Source: Methylocystis sp. H62
GTDB lineage: Bacteria > Pseudomonadota > Alphaproteobacteria > Rhizobiales > Beijerinckiaceae
Assembly: GCF_015709515.1 (NCBI RefSeq)
Contig: NZ_JADNQZ010000055.1
Location: 5,650-69,649 of the forward strand
Direction of reading: 5' to 3'
Length of the DNA stretch: 64,000 nt
A model generated the notes under the pieces. It saw nothing but the letters and a program-made list of their open reading frames with translations. It did no database searches and was not told the origin of the DNA. Position 1 is the first letter of the stretch. Every line of letters starts with the position of its first letter. The position numbers and the translations under genes were made by a program. This document shows, one piece after another, positions 17,388 to 25,614 of the stretch.

Positions 17388-17984
17388 ATGAGCAAATCTT
17401 CGTTCAACGCCGCCTCGCGCCGCGACCTGTTTCGCCTCGCCGCCGCCTCGGCCTGCGCTTGGGCGGCTCCTGGTTCTTTCGCCCGCGCGGCGCAGCGGCC
17501 CGAAACCTATTCCAGCGGTGAGATCGTCGAGAACGGCCACCGCTTCTTCGGTTCGATTTCCCGCGGCCTCGCCGAAGGCGTCGAGCGCGCATCGCGGCAG
17601 TGGGGCAGTCCAAACGCCTACATCCTCGGCGAGGAGGCGAGCGGCGCGTTCGTCGGCGGGCTCCGCTATGGCCAGGGCAGGATGTATACGCGCAACGCCG
17701 GCCAGCAGCGCGTGTTTTGGCAGGGCCCATCGATTGGCCTCGACGCCGGCGCCGACGGCGATCGGACGATGATGCTCGTTTATAATCTGCCGTCGGTCGA
17801 CTCGATCTATCGGCGGTTCTCCGGCGCCGCCGGATCAGCCTATCTCGTCGGCGGCCTCGGATTCACCGCGCTCAACAGTGACGAAGTCGTCGTCATGCCG
17901 GTGCGCTCGGGACTTGGCGCGCGGCTCGGCCTCAATCTCGGCTATCTGAAATTCACGCCCGAATCGACCTGGAACCCGTTCTGA
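17388..17984 (+). CDS. EipA-like envelope protein (DUF1134)
   Basis: A 198-residue exported protein. The N-terminus has a Tat-like twin-arginine stretch (ASRRDLFRLAAASACAWAAPGSFARA) followed by the conserved DUF1134 body: YSSGEIVENGHRFFGSISRGL, RYGQGRMYTR, and IGLDAGADGDRTMMLVYNL. The Brucella relative EipA is periplasmic, needed for envelope integrity and controlled by CtrA. The ATG at 17388 is chosen because it starts the signal sequence. A hairpin follows at 17995. Confidence 0.85.
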   Translation: MSKSSFNAASRRDLFRLAAASACAWAAPGSFARAAQRPETYSSGEIVENGHRFFGSISRGLAEGVERASRQWGSPNAYILGEEASGAFVGGLRYGQGRMYTRNAGQQRVFWQGPSIGLDAGADGDRTMMLVYNLPSVDSIYRRFSGAAGSAYLVGGLGFTALNSDEVVVMPVRSGLGARLGLNLGYLKFTPESTWNPF

Positions 17985-17994
17985 TCCGATTCTC

Positions 17995-18015
17995 ACGCGC
18001 CGACTTAAGGCGCGT
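17995..18015. terminator. Hairpin between convergent genes
   Basis: ACGCGCC/GGCGCGT (17995-18001 with 18009-18015), 7-base loop. It lies between the ends of the DUF1134 gene and the convergent Cys-rich gene; no T-tract follows, so it is only a possible bidirectional terminator. Confidence 0.4.
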
Positions 18016-18016
18016 C

Positions 18017-18442
18017 CTAAACGACCGGCTGGCGGCCCGCCCCCACGCGCGGCGGAAACGGATCGAGCGGCTCCCGGGCGACGAATCCGCAGATGCCGCA
18101 GGCCTCGTCGCCGCGCTGCCCCCGCCAGCGGCAATCATGACGAATGCTGCAGTCGTAGGCGGGACTCGGCTTCACCGGCGCAGCCGCCTTGGCGAGCAGC
18201 TGCGCGATGCGGCCGAGCAAGGCGCATCCGCCGCCGCTCCAATGCGCGCAGTCGTTTTCAACGCAAATCGGCGCGAATCGGATGCGCGCAGCCGGCGCTG
18301 CCAGCGTTTGCGCGGCGGCGAGAACGCTTTCATCCGCCGCAAGGGTGGTGGCGAAGACTCGCTCATTGGCGCCTTGCAGGCTTCTTTCGGCCGGATCGCC
18401 GACAAGGAGCGCGGGCGCGCCCGGACAGCGCATGGCGCTCAT
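18017..18442 (-). CDS. Cys-rich conserved hypothetical protein
   Basis: A 141-residue soluble protein with eight cysteines in an ordered pattern: CVENDCAHWSGGGC's C-x4-C-x7-C run, then CSIRHDCRW, then CGIC near the end. The spacing suggests a metal or iron-sulfur centre. I recall similar uncharacterised proteins in Hyphomicrobiales with C-x-I-R-x-x-C-R-W and a C-x-x-C-P tail; this copy has CGICGF. The start could be the ATG at 18442 or at 18433; the longer antisense frame beyond it overlaps the coiled-coil gene and is not real. Function unknown. Confidence 0.6.
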   Translation of the reverse strand: MSAMRCPGAPALLVGDPAERSLQGANERVFATTLAADESVLAAAQTLAAPAARIRFAPICVENDCAHWSGGGCALLGRIAQLLAKAAAPVKPSPAYDCSIRHDCRWRGQRGDEACGICGFVAREPLDPFPPRVGAGRQPVV

Positions 18443-18751
18443 CGCCGAGCCCGCCGCAATCGCGGCGCGCCGCGCGCGCGGCCAAAACAAAAAACGCCAG
18501 CGGATAAAATCATTTGGCTTCTTCTGCTTTCCGCGAGCAACGCCCGCGGCCGTTGCGTCCGCCGTTCTGCAGCCCGCTAGGGGGAAAGTCGTCATCCAAA
18601 TGGACGACGGCGAAAGCCACGGTCGCATTGCATCGCGCGCGCCGACCAACCGTAGCTCGTGCTTTGCGTTCTGCGTCATTACGTGGCAAAATCCGCAGCG
18701 CCGTCCGCCTTGAGACGGATCAAGGATTGCTGCGTCTTGATCGAACAAGCG

Positions 18752-19780
18752 ATGTATTTCGCGCTCGGCTTCCTCGTCGCCGGGCTTTTCGCCTTGATGT
18801 TCCTCCCCGCTTTCTGGCGGCGCGCGCTTCGTCTGTCGATGCGACGGCTGCAGATGCTTGCGCCGATGTCGATGGAGGAAGTCGTCGCCGAGCGCGATCT
18901 GCTGCGCGCCGAATTCGCCGTGCGCGAGCGGCGGCTCGAGCAGGCGATGGAGGCGACGCAAGCCGCGCGGGCGCATGATCTGGCGACGGTCGGCCGCCAT
19001 GTCGCGCGGATCGCCGATCTCGAAACGCAGCTCAATCGCGCCGAAGCCGACAATCGCGACATGAACCTGCGCGCCAATGAGGCGGAGAAGGTTTTGGGCG
19101 AGCGCACCGAGCTTCTGAACGCCACGGAGAGAGCGCTGCACGAAATGACCGACCGCGCCGAAGGCCGCGTCGCGCAACTGCGGCTGATTCGATCGGAGAC
19201 GGCGGCGCAGGACGAAGGCGCCGGGGCTCAGCTGGACGGTTTCGTGGCGGCCTATGAGGCGCGCGTCGCGGCGCTGCATCAGCATAATAGCGAGATGCAG
19301 CGCGAGCTGCAGGTCTTGCGCGACGAGCATGTGCGCGCCGTGCAGTCGGGCGCGCGGGCCACGGAGCTTGAAGATCTGCTGACGCGCATGTCGGGCGAAC
19401 TTGCCGCGACCCGCACGCTGGGCGAGACGCTCGCCGCCGAACTCGACGCGGCACGGGCGCAGCTCAAAGCCGCCGAAGAACGCCAAAAGAGCGACGGCGA
19501 CCAGTTGGAAGGCGCGCTGCGCGTGGCGCGCGCCGAAGCGAACGACGCCGCCGGAAAGCTCGAATCGGCGCGCGCCGACAACGCCATGCTGCAAGGCGCC
19601 GTCGAGGCGCTGCGCGCGGAGCGGGCCAATCTGCGCCGCGCCGCCAACGGGTCCAAGGGGTTGTCCGTTGTTCCCGTCGCAGCGAGCGACGCCGAAATCG
19701 CCGCCCTGCGCGACGCCATCATCGGTTTTGGCGACCGCGTCGTCGCGCAGGAGCTCGAGGCGCCGGCGACGCGCGCCTGA
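18752..19780 (+). CDS. Single-span membrane coiled-coil protein
   Basis: A ~342-residue protein: one N-terminal membrane segment (residues ~3-20, FALGFLVAGLFALMFLPAF) followed by roughly 290 residues of nearly uninterrupted coiled coil rich in Ala, Glu, Arg and Leu. It has no catalytic motif. The layout resembles envelope scaffold proteins conserved in related genomes, but I cannot name it. The start could also be a TTG at 18737, which gives a slightly longer N-terminus. Confidence 0.75.
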   Translation: MYFALGFLVAGLFALMFLPAFWRRALRLSMRRLQMLAPMSMEEVVAERDLLRAEFAVRERRLEQAMEATQAARAHDLATVGRHVARIADLETQLNRAEADNRDMNLRANEAEKVLGERTELLNATERALHEMTDRAEGRVAQLRLIRSETAAQDEGAGAQLDGFVAAYEARVAALHQHNSEMQRELQVLRDEHVRAVQSGARATELEDLLTRMSGELAATRTLGETLAAELDAARAQLKAAEERQKSDGDQLEGALRVARAEANDAAGKLESARADNAMLQGAVEALRAERANLRRAANGSKGLSVVPVAASDAEIAALRDAIIGFGDRVVAQELEAPATRA

Positions 19781-19829
19781 AGCGCGCCTTCCCCCCAGAG
19801 AATCGGGTGAAGGATTGTTATATGCGGCT

Positions 19830-19900
19830 TGCGGCTTCCTCGCCCTTCGAGACGCGTGCTGCGCACGCTCCTCAGGATGAGGAAGCCCTTCAGGCGCCTT
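19830..19900. repeat. CTTCGAGACGC...CTCCTCAGGATGAGG repeat
   Basis: Reads CCCTTCGAGACGCG-TGCTGCGCACGC-TCCTCAGGATGAGGAAG. Close relatives lie at about 41325-41375, 42415-42440, 42498-42535 and 43735-43775, in both orientations. The constant ends and variable palindromic middle mark one dispersed repeat family. Confidence 0.75.
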
Positions 19901-20021
19901 GCATTTCCCGAAGCCCTCGCCTCTTCGAACATGAAATCGTCATTTCGGCGGCGGCGCTGTTGACCCGCGGCGCGGGCTTTGGAACAAGTTGCGCCTTCGT
20001 CACGCTTACGCGAGGCCGCCT

Positions 20022-20303
20022 GTGCTCTTCGTCGCCCTTTGCCTGGATAAGCCCGGTCATGTCGATCTGCGCCTATCGACCCGCGCCGCGCATCTCGCCT
20101 TTCTCGAAAAGCATGCTTCGCGCGTAAAACTCGGCGGTCCGTTTCTGGACGGCGAGACCCCCGTCGGCTCCATGCTCATTCTCGACTGCGAGAACGAGGC
20201 CGCCGCCCGCGCGCTGCTCAGCGAAGACCCTTACGCCGCCGCCGGCCTCTTCGCCTCGGTGGAGCTGAAACCCTGGAAACGCGTGGTGGGAGCGCAGCTC
20301 TAG
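20022..20303 (+). CDS. YciI-like protein
   Basis: A 93-residue protein of the YciI/YCII ferredoxin-like fold: LFVALCLDKPGHVDLRLSTRAAHLAFLEKH, then VKLGGPFLDGETPVGSMLIL and EDPYAAAGLFASVELKPWKRV. A His-Asp pair is the presumed active site in the family; the physiological reaction is unknown. The GTG at 20022 starts the domain. Its stop TAG shares one base with the next gene's GTG start, so the two genes are coupled. Confidence 0.85.
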   Translation: MLFVALCLDKPGHVDLRLSTRAAHLAFLEKHASRVKLGGPFLDGETPVGSMLILDCENEAAARALLSEDPYAAAGLFASVELKPWKRVVGAQL

Positions 20304-20716
20304 TGGCGCATTGGCTACTCAAAAGCGAGCCGTCGAGCTGGTCCTGGGATCAACAGGTCGAGGCCGCCGCCAAGGGCACGTTCTGGAACGGCGTGCGCAA
20401 CCATTCGGCCAAACTCAATCTGATGGCGATGAAGAAGGGCGAAAAAGGCTTCTTCTATCATTCGAACGAGGACAAGGCGGTCGTCGGCGTCGTCGAGATC
20501 ATCAAGACCTATTATCCCGACCACACCGACGAGAGCGGCAAATTCGGCATGGTCGATGTGAAGGCTGTGAAGGCGCTGAAAAAGCCGGTGACGCTTGCGC
20601 AGATCAAAGCCGAGCCGCGCCTCAAGGACATGGTCCTCGTCAACAATTCGCGCCTCTCGGTGCAGCCGGTGAGCGACGAAGAATGGCGCGTCGTGCTGGA
20701 AATGGCGGACGAGTAA
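20303..20716 (+). CDS. EVE-domain protein
   Basis: A 137-residue EVE (PUA-like) protein: HWLLKSEPSSWSWDQQV, then WNGVRNHSAKLNLMAMKKGEKGFFYHSNEDKAVVGVVEI, and a C-terminal PRLKDMVLVNNSRLSVQPVS. EVE domains bind modified bases in DNA or RNA, and the housekeeping bacterial versions often sit beside YciI genes, as here. The start is a GTG overlapping the YciI stop (TAGTG). Confidence 0.9.
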   Translation: MAHWLLKSEPSSWSWDQQVEAAAKGTFWNGVRNHSAKLNLMAMKKGEKGFFYHSNEDKAVVGVVEIIKTYYPDHTDESGKFGMVDVKAVKALKKPVTLAQIKAEPRLKDMVLVNNSRLSVQPVSDEEWRVVLEMADE

Positions 20717-20807
20717 AAGCTAGTTTGCGTCGACATCATGAATTTGCAAATACCCCCACAATGAACTTGTTCAACAAAGCTCGAACTTCGCTGACGCGGA
20801 CCGTGGG

Positions 20808-22253
20808 ATGACCATCTTAAACGAAAGGGGTCTTTTTTGGTGGCATCACGACCCCATCCCTGAAAAACATTTCGCTCCAGACTCCAGTGTCGCAGGTCTA
20901 CTCAAAATTCACGACGATGGTCGAACAACGCTCGAGTTGGACGGGTGTTTAACGCGCGAGAATGGCATCAAGCTCTTTCTTGGCCAAGACGATGCTTGGT
21001 TAGACGGAAAACAAATCCAAGGCATTTTGAAGGGAACTAATAATCATGTGCTGCTAAGCGAACTTTCGCGTTATGGTGGCAGATACGGTAGCGGTCTTTC
21101 CTATGAGAACTACTTCGCTGCAGAATGTTTATTAAGCGATCTCTTGACTCGGCCCTTCAAGCATTTGGCTTTCAAAGAGTTTGAGATAAATTTGGAAGGA
21201 TTCGAAGGATGGCTGCGACTGGGGTCGATAAAAATAATAAGAAATAAATCAAGCCTATCGGTCCGGCACCAGGTTCCCAAGCAAGTCAATTACACTCTTG
21301 AAGGCGGAGCCAAACTGAAAATAAAATTCGGTATCCTGGCACCAATTCAAGGGAGCCATAAGGATAATAAACTTGAATTACAGGAAAGCGCAACTTTGGT
21401 CTATTCTCAGCGAACGACAATGGTTTTGAATGACGTAAAGCGTATATTCAATTCTCTAGATGATTTGTTCACATTGCTCACAGATTCCGAATATCCTCTT
21501 GCTTGGCCTTCCGTACTGCTTAAGATAAAATCCATGCCATACCCAATTAAATTTAAATTCTATTTTGTTCGGATCGTAGACAATTCAGACCCACCAAGTC
21601 CACCAGAGAGTCACACCTGTCCGACGAACTTTTTGCAGCTCCGGGACCGTTTTGGAGAAATCGTCTCCCGTTGGCTTAGCAAGAAGGAAAAAATTGGCTC
21701 AGGGTTTTATTTATACACTGGTCTCCGTCGAGGCATGAGGCTCTACACTGAACACCAATTCGTGAGCCTGGTATGGGGCCTCGAATCTTTCCATAGGAGT
21801 ACGGAATTTACGCGAGCGCCGCTAAAAAAACTGGAGGATAAGATCGCTCGCATACTTCAGCAGATTACATGCCGTAGAGACAGAGAATGGGCAAAACGAC
21901 AATTGCGCGCCGAGCCGAGTCTGGAAGCTCGGTTATTTGAGGTTCTTTCGACCGTTAAAATCGATATGAGCCCCGACAAGCTGCGTATCTTTTGCTGCGA
22001 ATGTGCCAAACGTCGCAATGACCTGTCGCACTTTGGAGCGCCGCAGGATCAAGACGTCAGCCCACCATCATTCTATGAAGATTTACAGAAAAAGATCGGC
22101 GCACTTTCTATTTTATACCACTTGTTGATACTGACTGAAATCGGCATTGAGGAAGATTCCGTAAGGTCGTGGGTAAATCAAGGTTTTCGTTCCTACCGAA
22201 TAAAAAATACCCTGATCGAAGCCGGACTGCTGCATGAGGATACGATGTCCTAA
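20808..22253 (+). CDS. ApeA-like HEPN anti-phage nuclease
   Basis: A 481-residue protein. The N-terminal ~300 residues resemble ApeA N-terminal domains (FWWHHDPI..., GLLKIHDDGRTTLELDG). The C-terminal ~170 residues form a helical HEPN domain with the RNase motif Arg-x4-His at R403-N-D-L-S-H408. ApeA proteins are single-gene abortive-infection systems thought to cut RNA during phage attack. The gene is clearly AT-richer than its neighbours and uses AT-ending codons such as AAA, AAT and TTT, indicating transfer. It sits alone between an EVE-domain gene and a TPR gene with no visible mobile-element genes. Confidence 0.75.
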   Translation: MTILNERGLFWWHHDPIPEKHFAPDSSVAGLLKIHDDGRTTLELDGCLTRENGIKLFLGQDDAWLDGKQIQGILKGTNNHVLLSELSRYGGRYGSGLSYENYFAAECLLSDLLTRPFKHLAFKEFEINLEGFEGWLRLGSIKIIRNKSSLSVRHQVPKQVNYTLEGGAKLKIKFGILAPIQGSHKDNKLELQESATLVYSQRTTMVLNDVKRIFNSLDDLFTLLTDSEYPLAWPSVLLKIKSMPYPIKFKFYFVRIVDNSDPPSPPESHTCPTNFLQLRDRFGEIVSRWLSKKEKIGSGFYLYTGLRRGMRLYTEHQFVSLVWGLESFHRSTEFTRAPLKKLEDKIARILQQITCRRDREWAKRQLRAEPSLEARLFEVLSTVKIDMSPDKLRIFCCECAKRRNDLSHFGAPQDQDVSPPSFYEDLQKKIGALSILYHLLILTEIGIEEDSVRSWVNQGFRSYRIKNTLIEAGLLHEDTMS

Positions 22254-22265
22254 CAGCAAAGTTCC

Positions 22266-24053
22266 CTACCCGCCGTTCTGCGCCGCCTTGTCATGGGCGA
22301 GCGTCGGCGCGTCCGACATGCCGTGGTTGATCTTATCGACGATCTTCGGCAGTTCGTCGGGCTCGGGATTGAGGTCGCGCGCATGGTTCCACTGGAAGTG
22401 CGCTTCGAGCTTGCGGCCCACGCGCCAATAGGCGTCGCCGAGATGATCATTGATCACCGGGTCTGACGGCTTCAGGTCGATCGCCTTCTCCAATTCGCGC
22501 ACGGCGTCGTCATAGCGCCCCAGGCGGTAATAGGCCCAGCCGAGACTGTCGACGACATAGCCGTCGCGCTGCCGCAGATCGACGGCGCGGCGCAGCATCT
22601 TGAAGGCTTCGTCGAGATTGGAGCCCTTGTCGACCCAGGAATAGCCGAGATAGTTCAACACCAGCGGCTGGTCGGGGTTGAGATCCAGCGCCTTCTTCAG
22701 ATCGGCTTCCGCTGCCGGCCAATCCTTGCGCCGTTCATTGGCGATGCCGCGATAATAGTAGAGCAGCCACAGACTCTTGTCCGCCTTGGACCGCAAATCG
22801 AGCACGCGCGTATAGGTCACGGCGGCGTCGGCGAAAGCCTTGCGCGAGCGCTGAAGATTGCCGAGCGCCGTCAACGCCTCCTGATTCTTGGGGTTGGCGG
22901 CGACGATCGCGGAGAGATTATCGCTCGCCTCTTTGGTTTTGCCGAGCGTCTCCAGCAGCAGCGCCGCCTGCACGTCGGCGTTGACGCGCAGCGGACTGTC
23001 TTTGGGCACGCTTTGATAAAGATCGATGGCGGCCTCTTCCTGCTTCATCCGCTCATAGACGTCGCCGAGCGTGACGATGGCGAGAGCGTTCTCCGGCGCA
23101 AGATGCAGCGCGAGGCGCAGATAGATGAGCGAGGCGAGATCGTCGCCCTGACGGCCGCCGACGGCGCCCAGCCCGTACAGCACTTCACCCGCGCCTTCGT
23201 CGGCGGTGCGCACGAAGGCCGGCAGCGGCTTGCCCTCCTCGAGCGCGGCGAGGCCGGCGACGACGATCGGGTGATTGGGCGCGACCTCGTCGAAGGCGAG
23301 GTAGAGCTGCTTCGCCTCGTCGCGGCGTCCGTGGGTCGCGAGAAAGCGCGCATAGGCGTCGACAAGCCGCAGCGTGTTCTTTTCGGCGGCATAGGCGGAC
23401 TTGAAGCGCTTTTCAGCCTCCGCCTTGTCGCCGCCGAGATCGGCTATCAGACCCGCATGATAGTCGCGAAACACCACGAAGGCGTCGTCGGTCAGCGTAT
23501 CGAGCGTTGCGAGGGCGCGACGCGTGTCCTTGGCCCCGGCGTAACTCCAAGCCGAGAGCAGCGTCGAGGTGATGTCGCGGCGACGGTCGCCGCCGCCCTT
23601 GGCGAGTTCGGCGCGCGCGGCGGCGTATTTGCGAGTCTTAATCAGATCGACGCCGCGGGCGAGATGCGCGAGCCCGTTCGTGCGGTCATGCGCGATCACG
23701 CGGCCGGTCAGCGAGAGGGCCTCCGACATATTGCCGTTGGCGAGCGCCGCGACGAAGGCGCGGTCGGCGAGATCGGTGTTCTTGGGATCGTCGCGCAAGG
23801 CCTCGCGGAAGAAGGTCGAGGCGGCGAGCGTGTCGCGCTGCGCGCCGGCGACGATGGCCGCGAGATAATTGCCCGACAGGCTGGAGCCGACCTCGAAAGG
23901 CCGCGCGACGACGATATTTTCCCGCGCCGCGAGGCTGCTGTCGCAGGAGAGCCCGAACGCGCCGGAGCCCGCAACCAAGAGGCACGACAGACGCGCCAGA
24001 GCGCGTCTCGCGCGGCTGGCCGGAGACGCAAACAGAAGAGCTGATTTGGGCAC
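22266..24053 (-). CDS. Exported tetratricopeptide-repeat protein
   Basis: A ~595-residue protein. The N-terminal secretion signal (ALLFASPASRARRALARLSCLLVAGSGAFGLSC) could include a lipobox-like LSC. Most of the rest is TPR helices; clear repeats include KSLWLLYYYRGIANERRKDWPAAEADL, PLVLNYLGYSWVDKG and DSLGWAYYRLGRYDDAVRELEKAI in the C-terminal third. It is probably a periplasmic scaffold. I chose the GTG at 24053 because AGGGAAG lies eight bases upstream; the frame also extends to 24164 without a better start. Confidence 0.85.
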   Translation of the reverse strand: MPKSALLFASPASRARRALARLSCLLVAGSGAFGLSCDSSLAARENIVVARPFEVGSSLSGNYLAAIVAGAQRDTLAASTFFREALRDDPKNTDLADRAFVAALANGNMSEALSLTGRVIAHDRTNGLAHLARGVDLIKTRKYAAARAELAKGGGDRRRDITSTLLSAWSYAGAKDTRRALATLDTLTDDAFVVFRDYHAGLIADLGGDKAEAEKRFKSAYAAEKNTLRLVDAYARFLATHGRRDEAKQLYLAFDEVAPNHPIVVAGLAALEEGKPLPAFVRTADEGAGEVLYGLGAVGGRQGDDLASLIYLRLALHLAPENALAIVTLGDVYERMKQEEAAIDLYQSVPKDSPLRVNADVQAALLLETLGKTKEASDNLSAIVAANPKNQEALTALGNLQRSRKAFADAAVTYTRVLDLRSKADKSLWLLYYYRGIANERRKDWPAAEADLKKALDLNPDQPLVLNYLGYSWVDKGSNLDEAFKMLRRAVDLRQRDGYVVDSLGWAYYRLGRYDDAVRELEKAIDLKPSDPVINDHLGDAYWRVGRKLEAHFQWNHARDLNPEPDELPKIVDKINHGMSDAPTLAHDKAAQNGG

Positions 24054-24254
24054 TGGCGCTTCCCTAAAAGGCGACGATCGCGCGCGAAGGCCGCCCCACG
24101 GGGAACAGCGGCCTAAAAGTCCAAGGTCGCGCCTAAAGATGGCCCTTTTGGGCCGATGACGCAAGGCGGAAGAGAAAGGGGCGATTGATCAAGGCGACTT
24201 AAGCGCGACTTTCCCAGAAAGATCCAAGCCGCAGCCCCGCGCCGCTTCCGGAGA

Positions 24255-24296
24255 CGCGCGACTCCTTCTCCCGTTTACGGGAGAAGGAAGAACCCA
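24255..24296. repeat. Palindromic repeat downstream of sucC
   Basis: CTTCTCCCG-TTTA-CGGGAGAAG (about 24264-24285), a hairpin of the same class as the one near 4030. It could stop sucC transcription, but lacks a T-tract. Confidence 0.6.
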
Positions 24297-24339
24297 AAGA
24301 TTGCGCGACGGCGGTCGAGGAGCGGTGGTTTCGCGAAAC

Positions 24340-25536
24340 TTACGCCTGTCTGATCGCGGCGACGATCTTTTGCGCCGCGTCGTCGAGGTCGTCGGCGGGA
24401 ATGACGTTCAGCCCCGACTCATTGATGATCTTCTTGCCGAGATCGACGTTGGTGCCCTCGAGCCGCACGACGAGCGGCACTTTGAGGCCCACTTCCTTCA
24501 CGGCCGCGATCACGCCTTCCGCGATGGTGTCGCAGCGCATGATGCCGCCGAAGATATTGACGAGAATGCCCTTCACGTTCGGATCGGCGGTGATGATCTT
24601 GAACGCGGCCGTGACCTTCTCGGTCGTGGCGCCGCCGCCGACGTCGAGGAAGTTCGCCGGAAACTCGCCGTAGAGCTTGATGATGTCCATCGTCGCCATG
24701 GCGAGGCCGGCGCCATTGACCATGCAGCCGATATTGCCCGGGAGCGAAATATAGGCGAGGTCGTATTTCGACGCCTCGATCTCCTTCTCGTCCTCCTCGC
24801 TCTTGTCGCGCAGCTCGACCATGTCGGGATGGCGGTAGAGCGCATTGTTTTCAAAGCTGACCTTGGCGTCGAGGCAGCGCAGCTTGCCATCCTTGGTGAC
24901 GATCAGCGGATTAATCTCCAGGAGCTCCATGTCCTTGGCCACAAACGCGGCGTAGAGCTTTTCGGTCAGCGCGCCCGCCTGCTTGGCGAGATCGCCGGTG
25001 AGGCCGAGCGCGGCGGCGACCTGGCGGCCGTGATGCGGCATCAGCCCCGTCGCCGGATCGACCGAGAAGGTCACGATCTTCTCGGGCGTGTCATGCGCCA
25101 CCTTCTCGATGTCCATGCCGCCTTCGGTCGAGACCACATAGGCGATGCGCGACGTCGCGCGGTCGATCAGCATCGACAGGTAGAATTCCTTGTCGATCGC
25201 GGCGCCGTCTTCGATGTAGAGGCGGTTGACCTGCTTGCCGGCCTCGCCGGTCTGCTGCGTGACGAGCGTCGCGCCCAGCATCTCTTTGGCGAAGGCTTCG
25301 GCCTCGTCGATCGACTTGGCGATGCGCACGCCGCCCTTGTCGCCGGCGCTCGCTTCCTTGAACTTGCCCTTGCCGCGCCCGCCGGCGTGGATCTGCGCCT
25401 TCACCACATAGACCGGGCCGGGGAGCTTTTCAGCCGCCGCGCGCGAATCTTCGGCGCGCAGCACGGCGAAGCCTTCAGCGACGGGCGCGCCGAACTCGCG
25501 CAGAACGGCCTTGGCCTGGTACTCGTGGATGTTCAT
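24340..25536 (-). CDS. sucC: Succinate-CoA ligase, ADP-forming, beta subunit
   Basis: A 398-residue ATP-grasp subunit of the TCA-cycle enzyme joining succinate, CoA and ATP/ADP. It starts [18 protein letters not shown], has the nucleotide-binding [17 protein letters not shown] (about residues 45-61), LEINPL, and the subunit-interface [15 protein letters not shown]. Family members in methylotrophs also include malate-CoA ligase MtkA; the sequence reads closer to SucC. Unusually, no sucD or mdh gene lies beside it: the neighbours are a pentapeptide-repeat gene and a TPR gene. Confidence 0.88.
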   Translation of the reverse strand: MNIHEYQAKAVLREFGAPVAEGFAVLRAEDSRAAAEKLPGPVYVVKAQIHAGGRGKGKFKEASAGDKGGVRIAKSIDEAEAFAKEMLGATLVTQQTGEAGKQVNRLYIEDGAAIDKEFYLSMLIDRATSRIAYVVSTEGGMDIEKVAHDTPEKIVTFSVDPATGLMPHHGRQVAAALGLTGDLAKQAGALTEKLYAAFVAKDMELLEINPLIVTKDGKLRCLDAKVSFENNALYRHPDMVELRDKSEEDEKEIEASKYDLAYISLPGNIGCMVNGAGLAMATMDIIKLYGEFPANFLDVGGGATTEKVTAAFKIITADPNVKGILVNIFGGIMRCDTIAEGVIAAVKEVGLKVPLVVRLEGTNVDLGKKIINESGLNVIPADDLDDAAQKIVAAIRQA

Positions 25537-25614
25537 GGGCTCTGTCTCCCTGGCGCAATGGCGCGCCGGCGCGGCGAAAAATCGCGCTCAATGGGCATAG
25601 GCGGAGCCGTTTCG

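Noticed and set aside
18443-19594. Long minus-strand open frame continuing from the Cys-rich gene
   Set aside because: It runs antisense through the coiled-coil gene, whose heptad composition makes all frames open; codon pattern supports only the plus-strand gene there.
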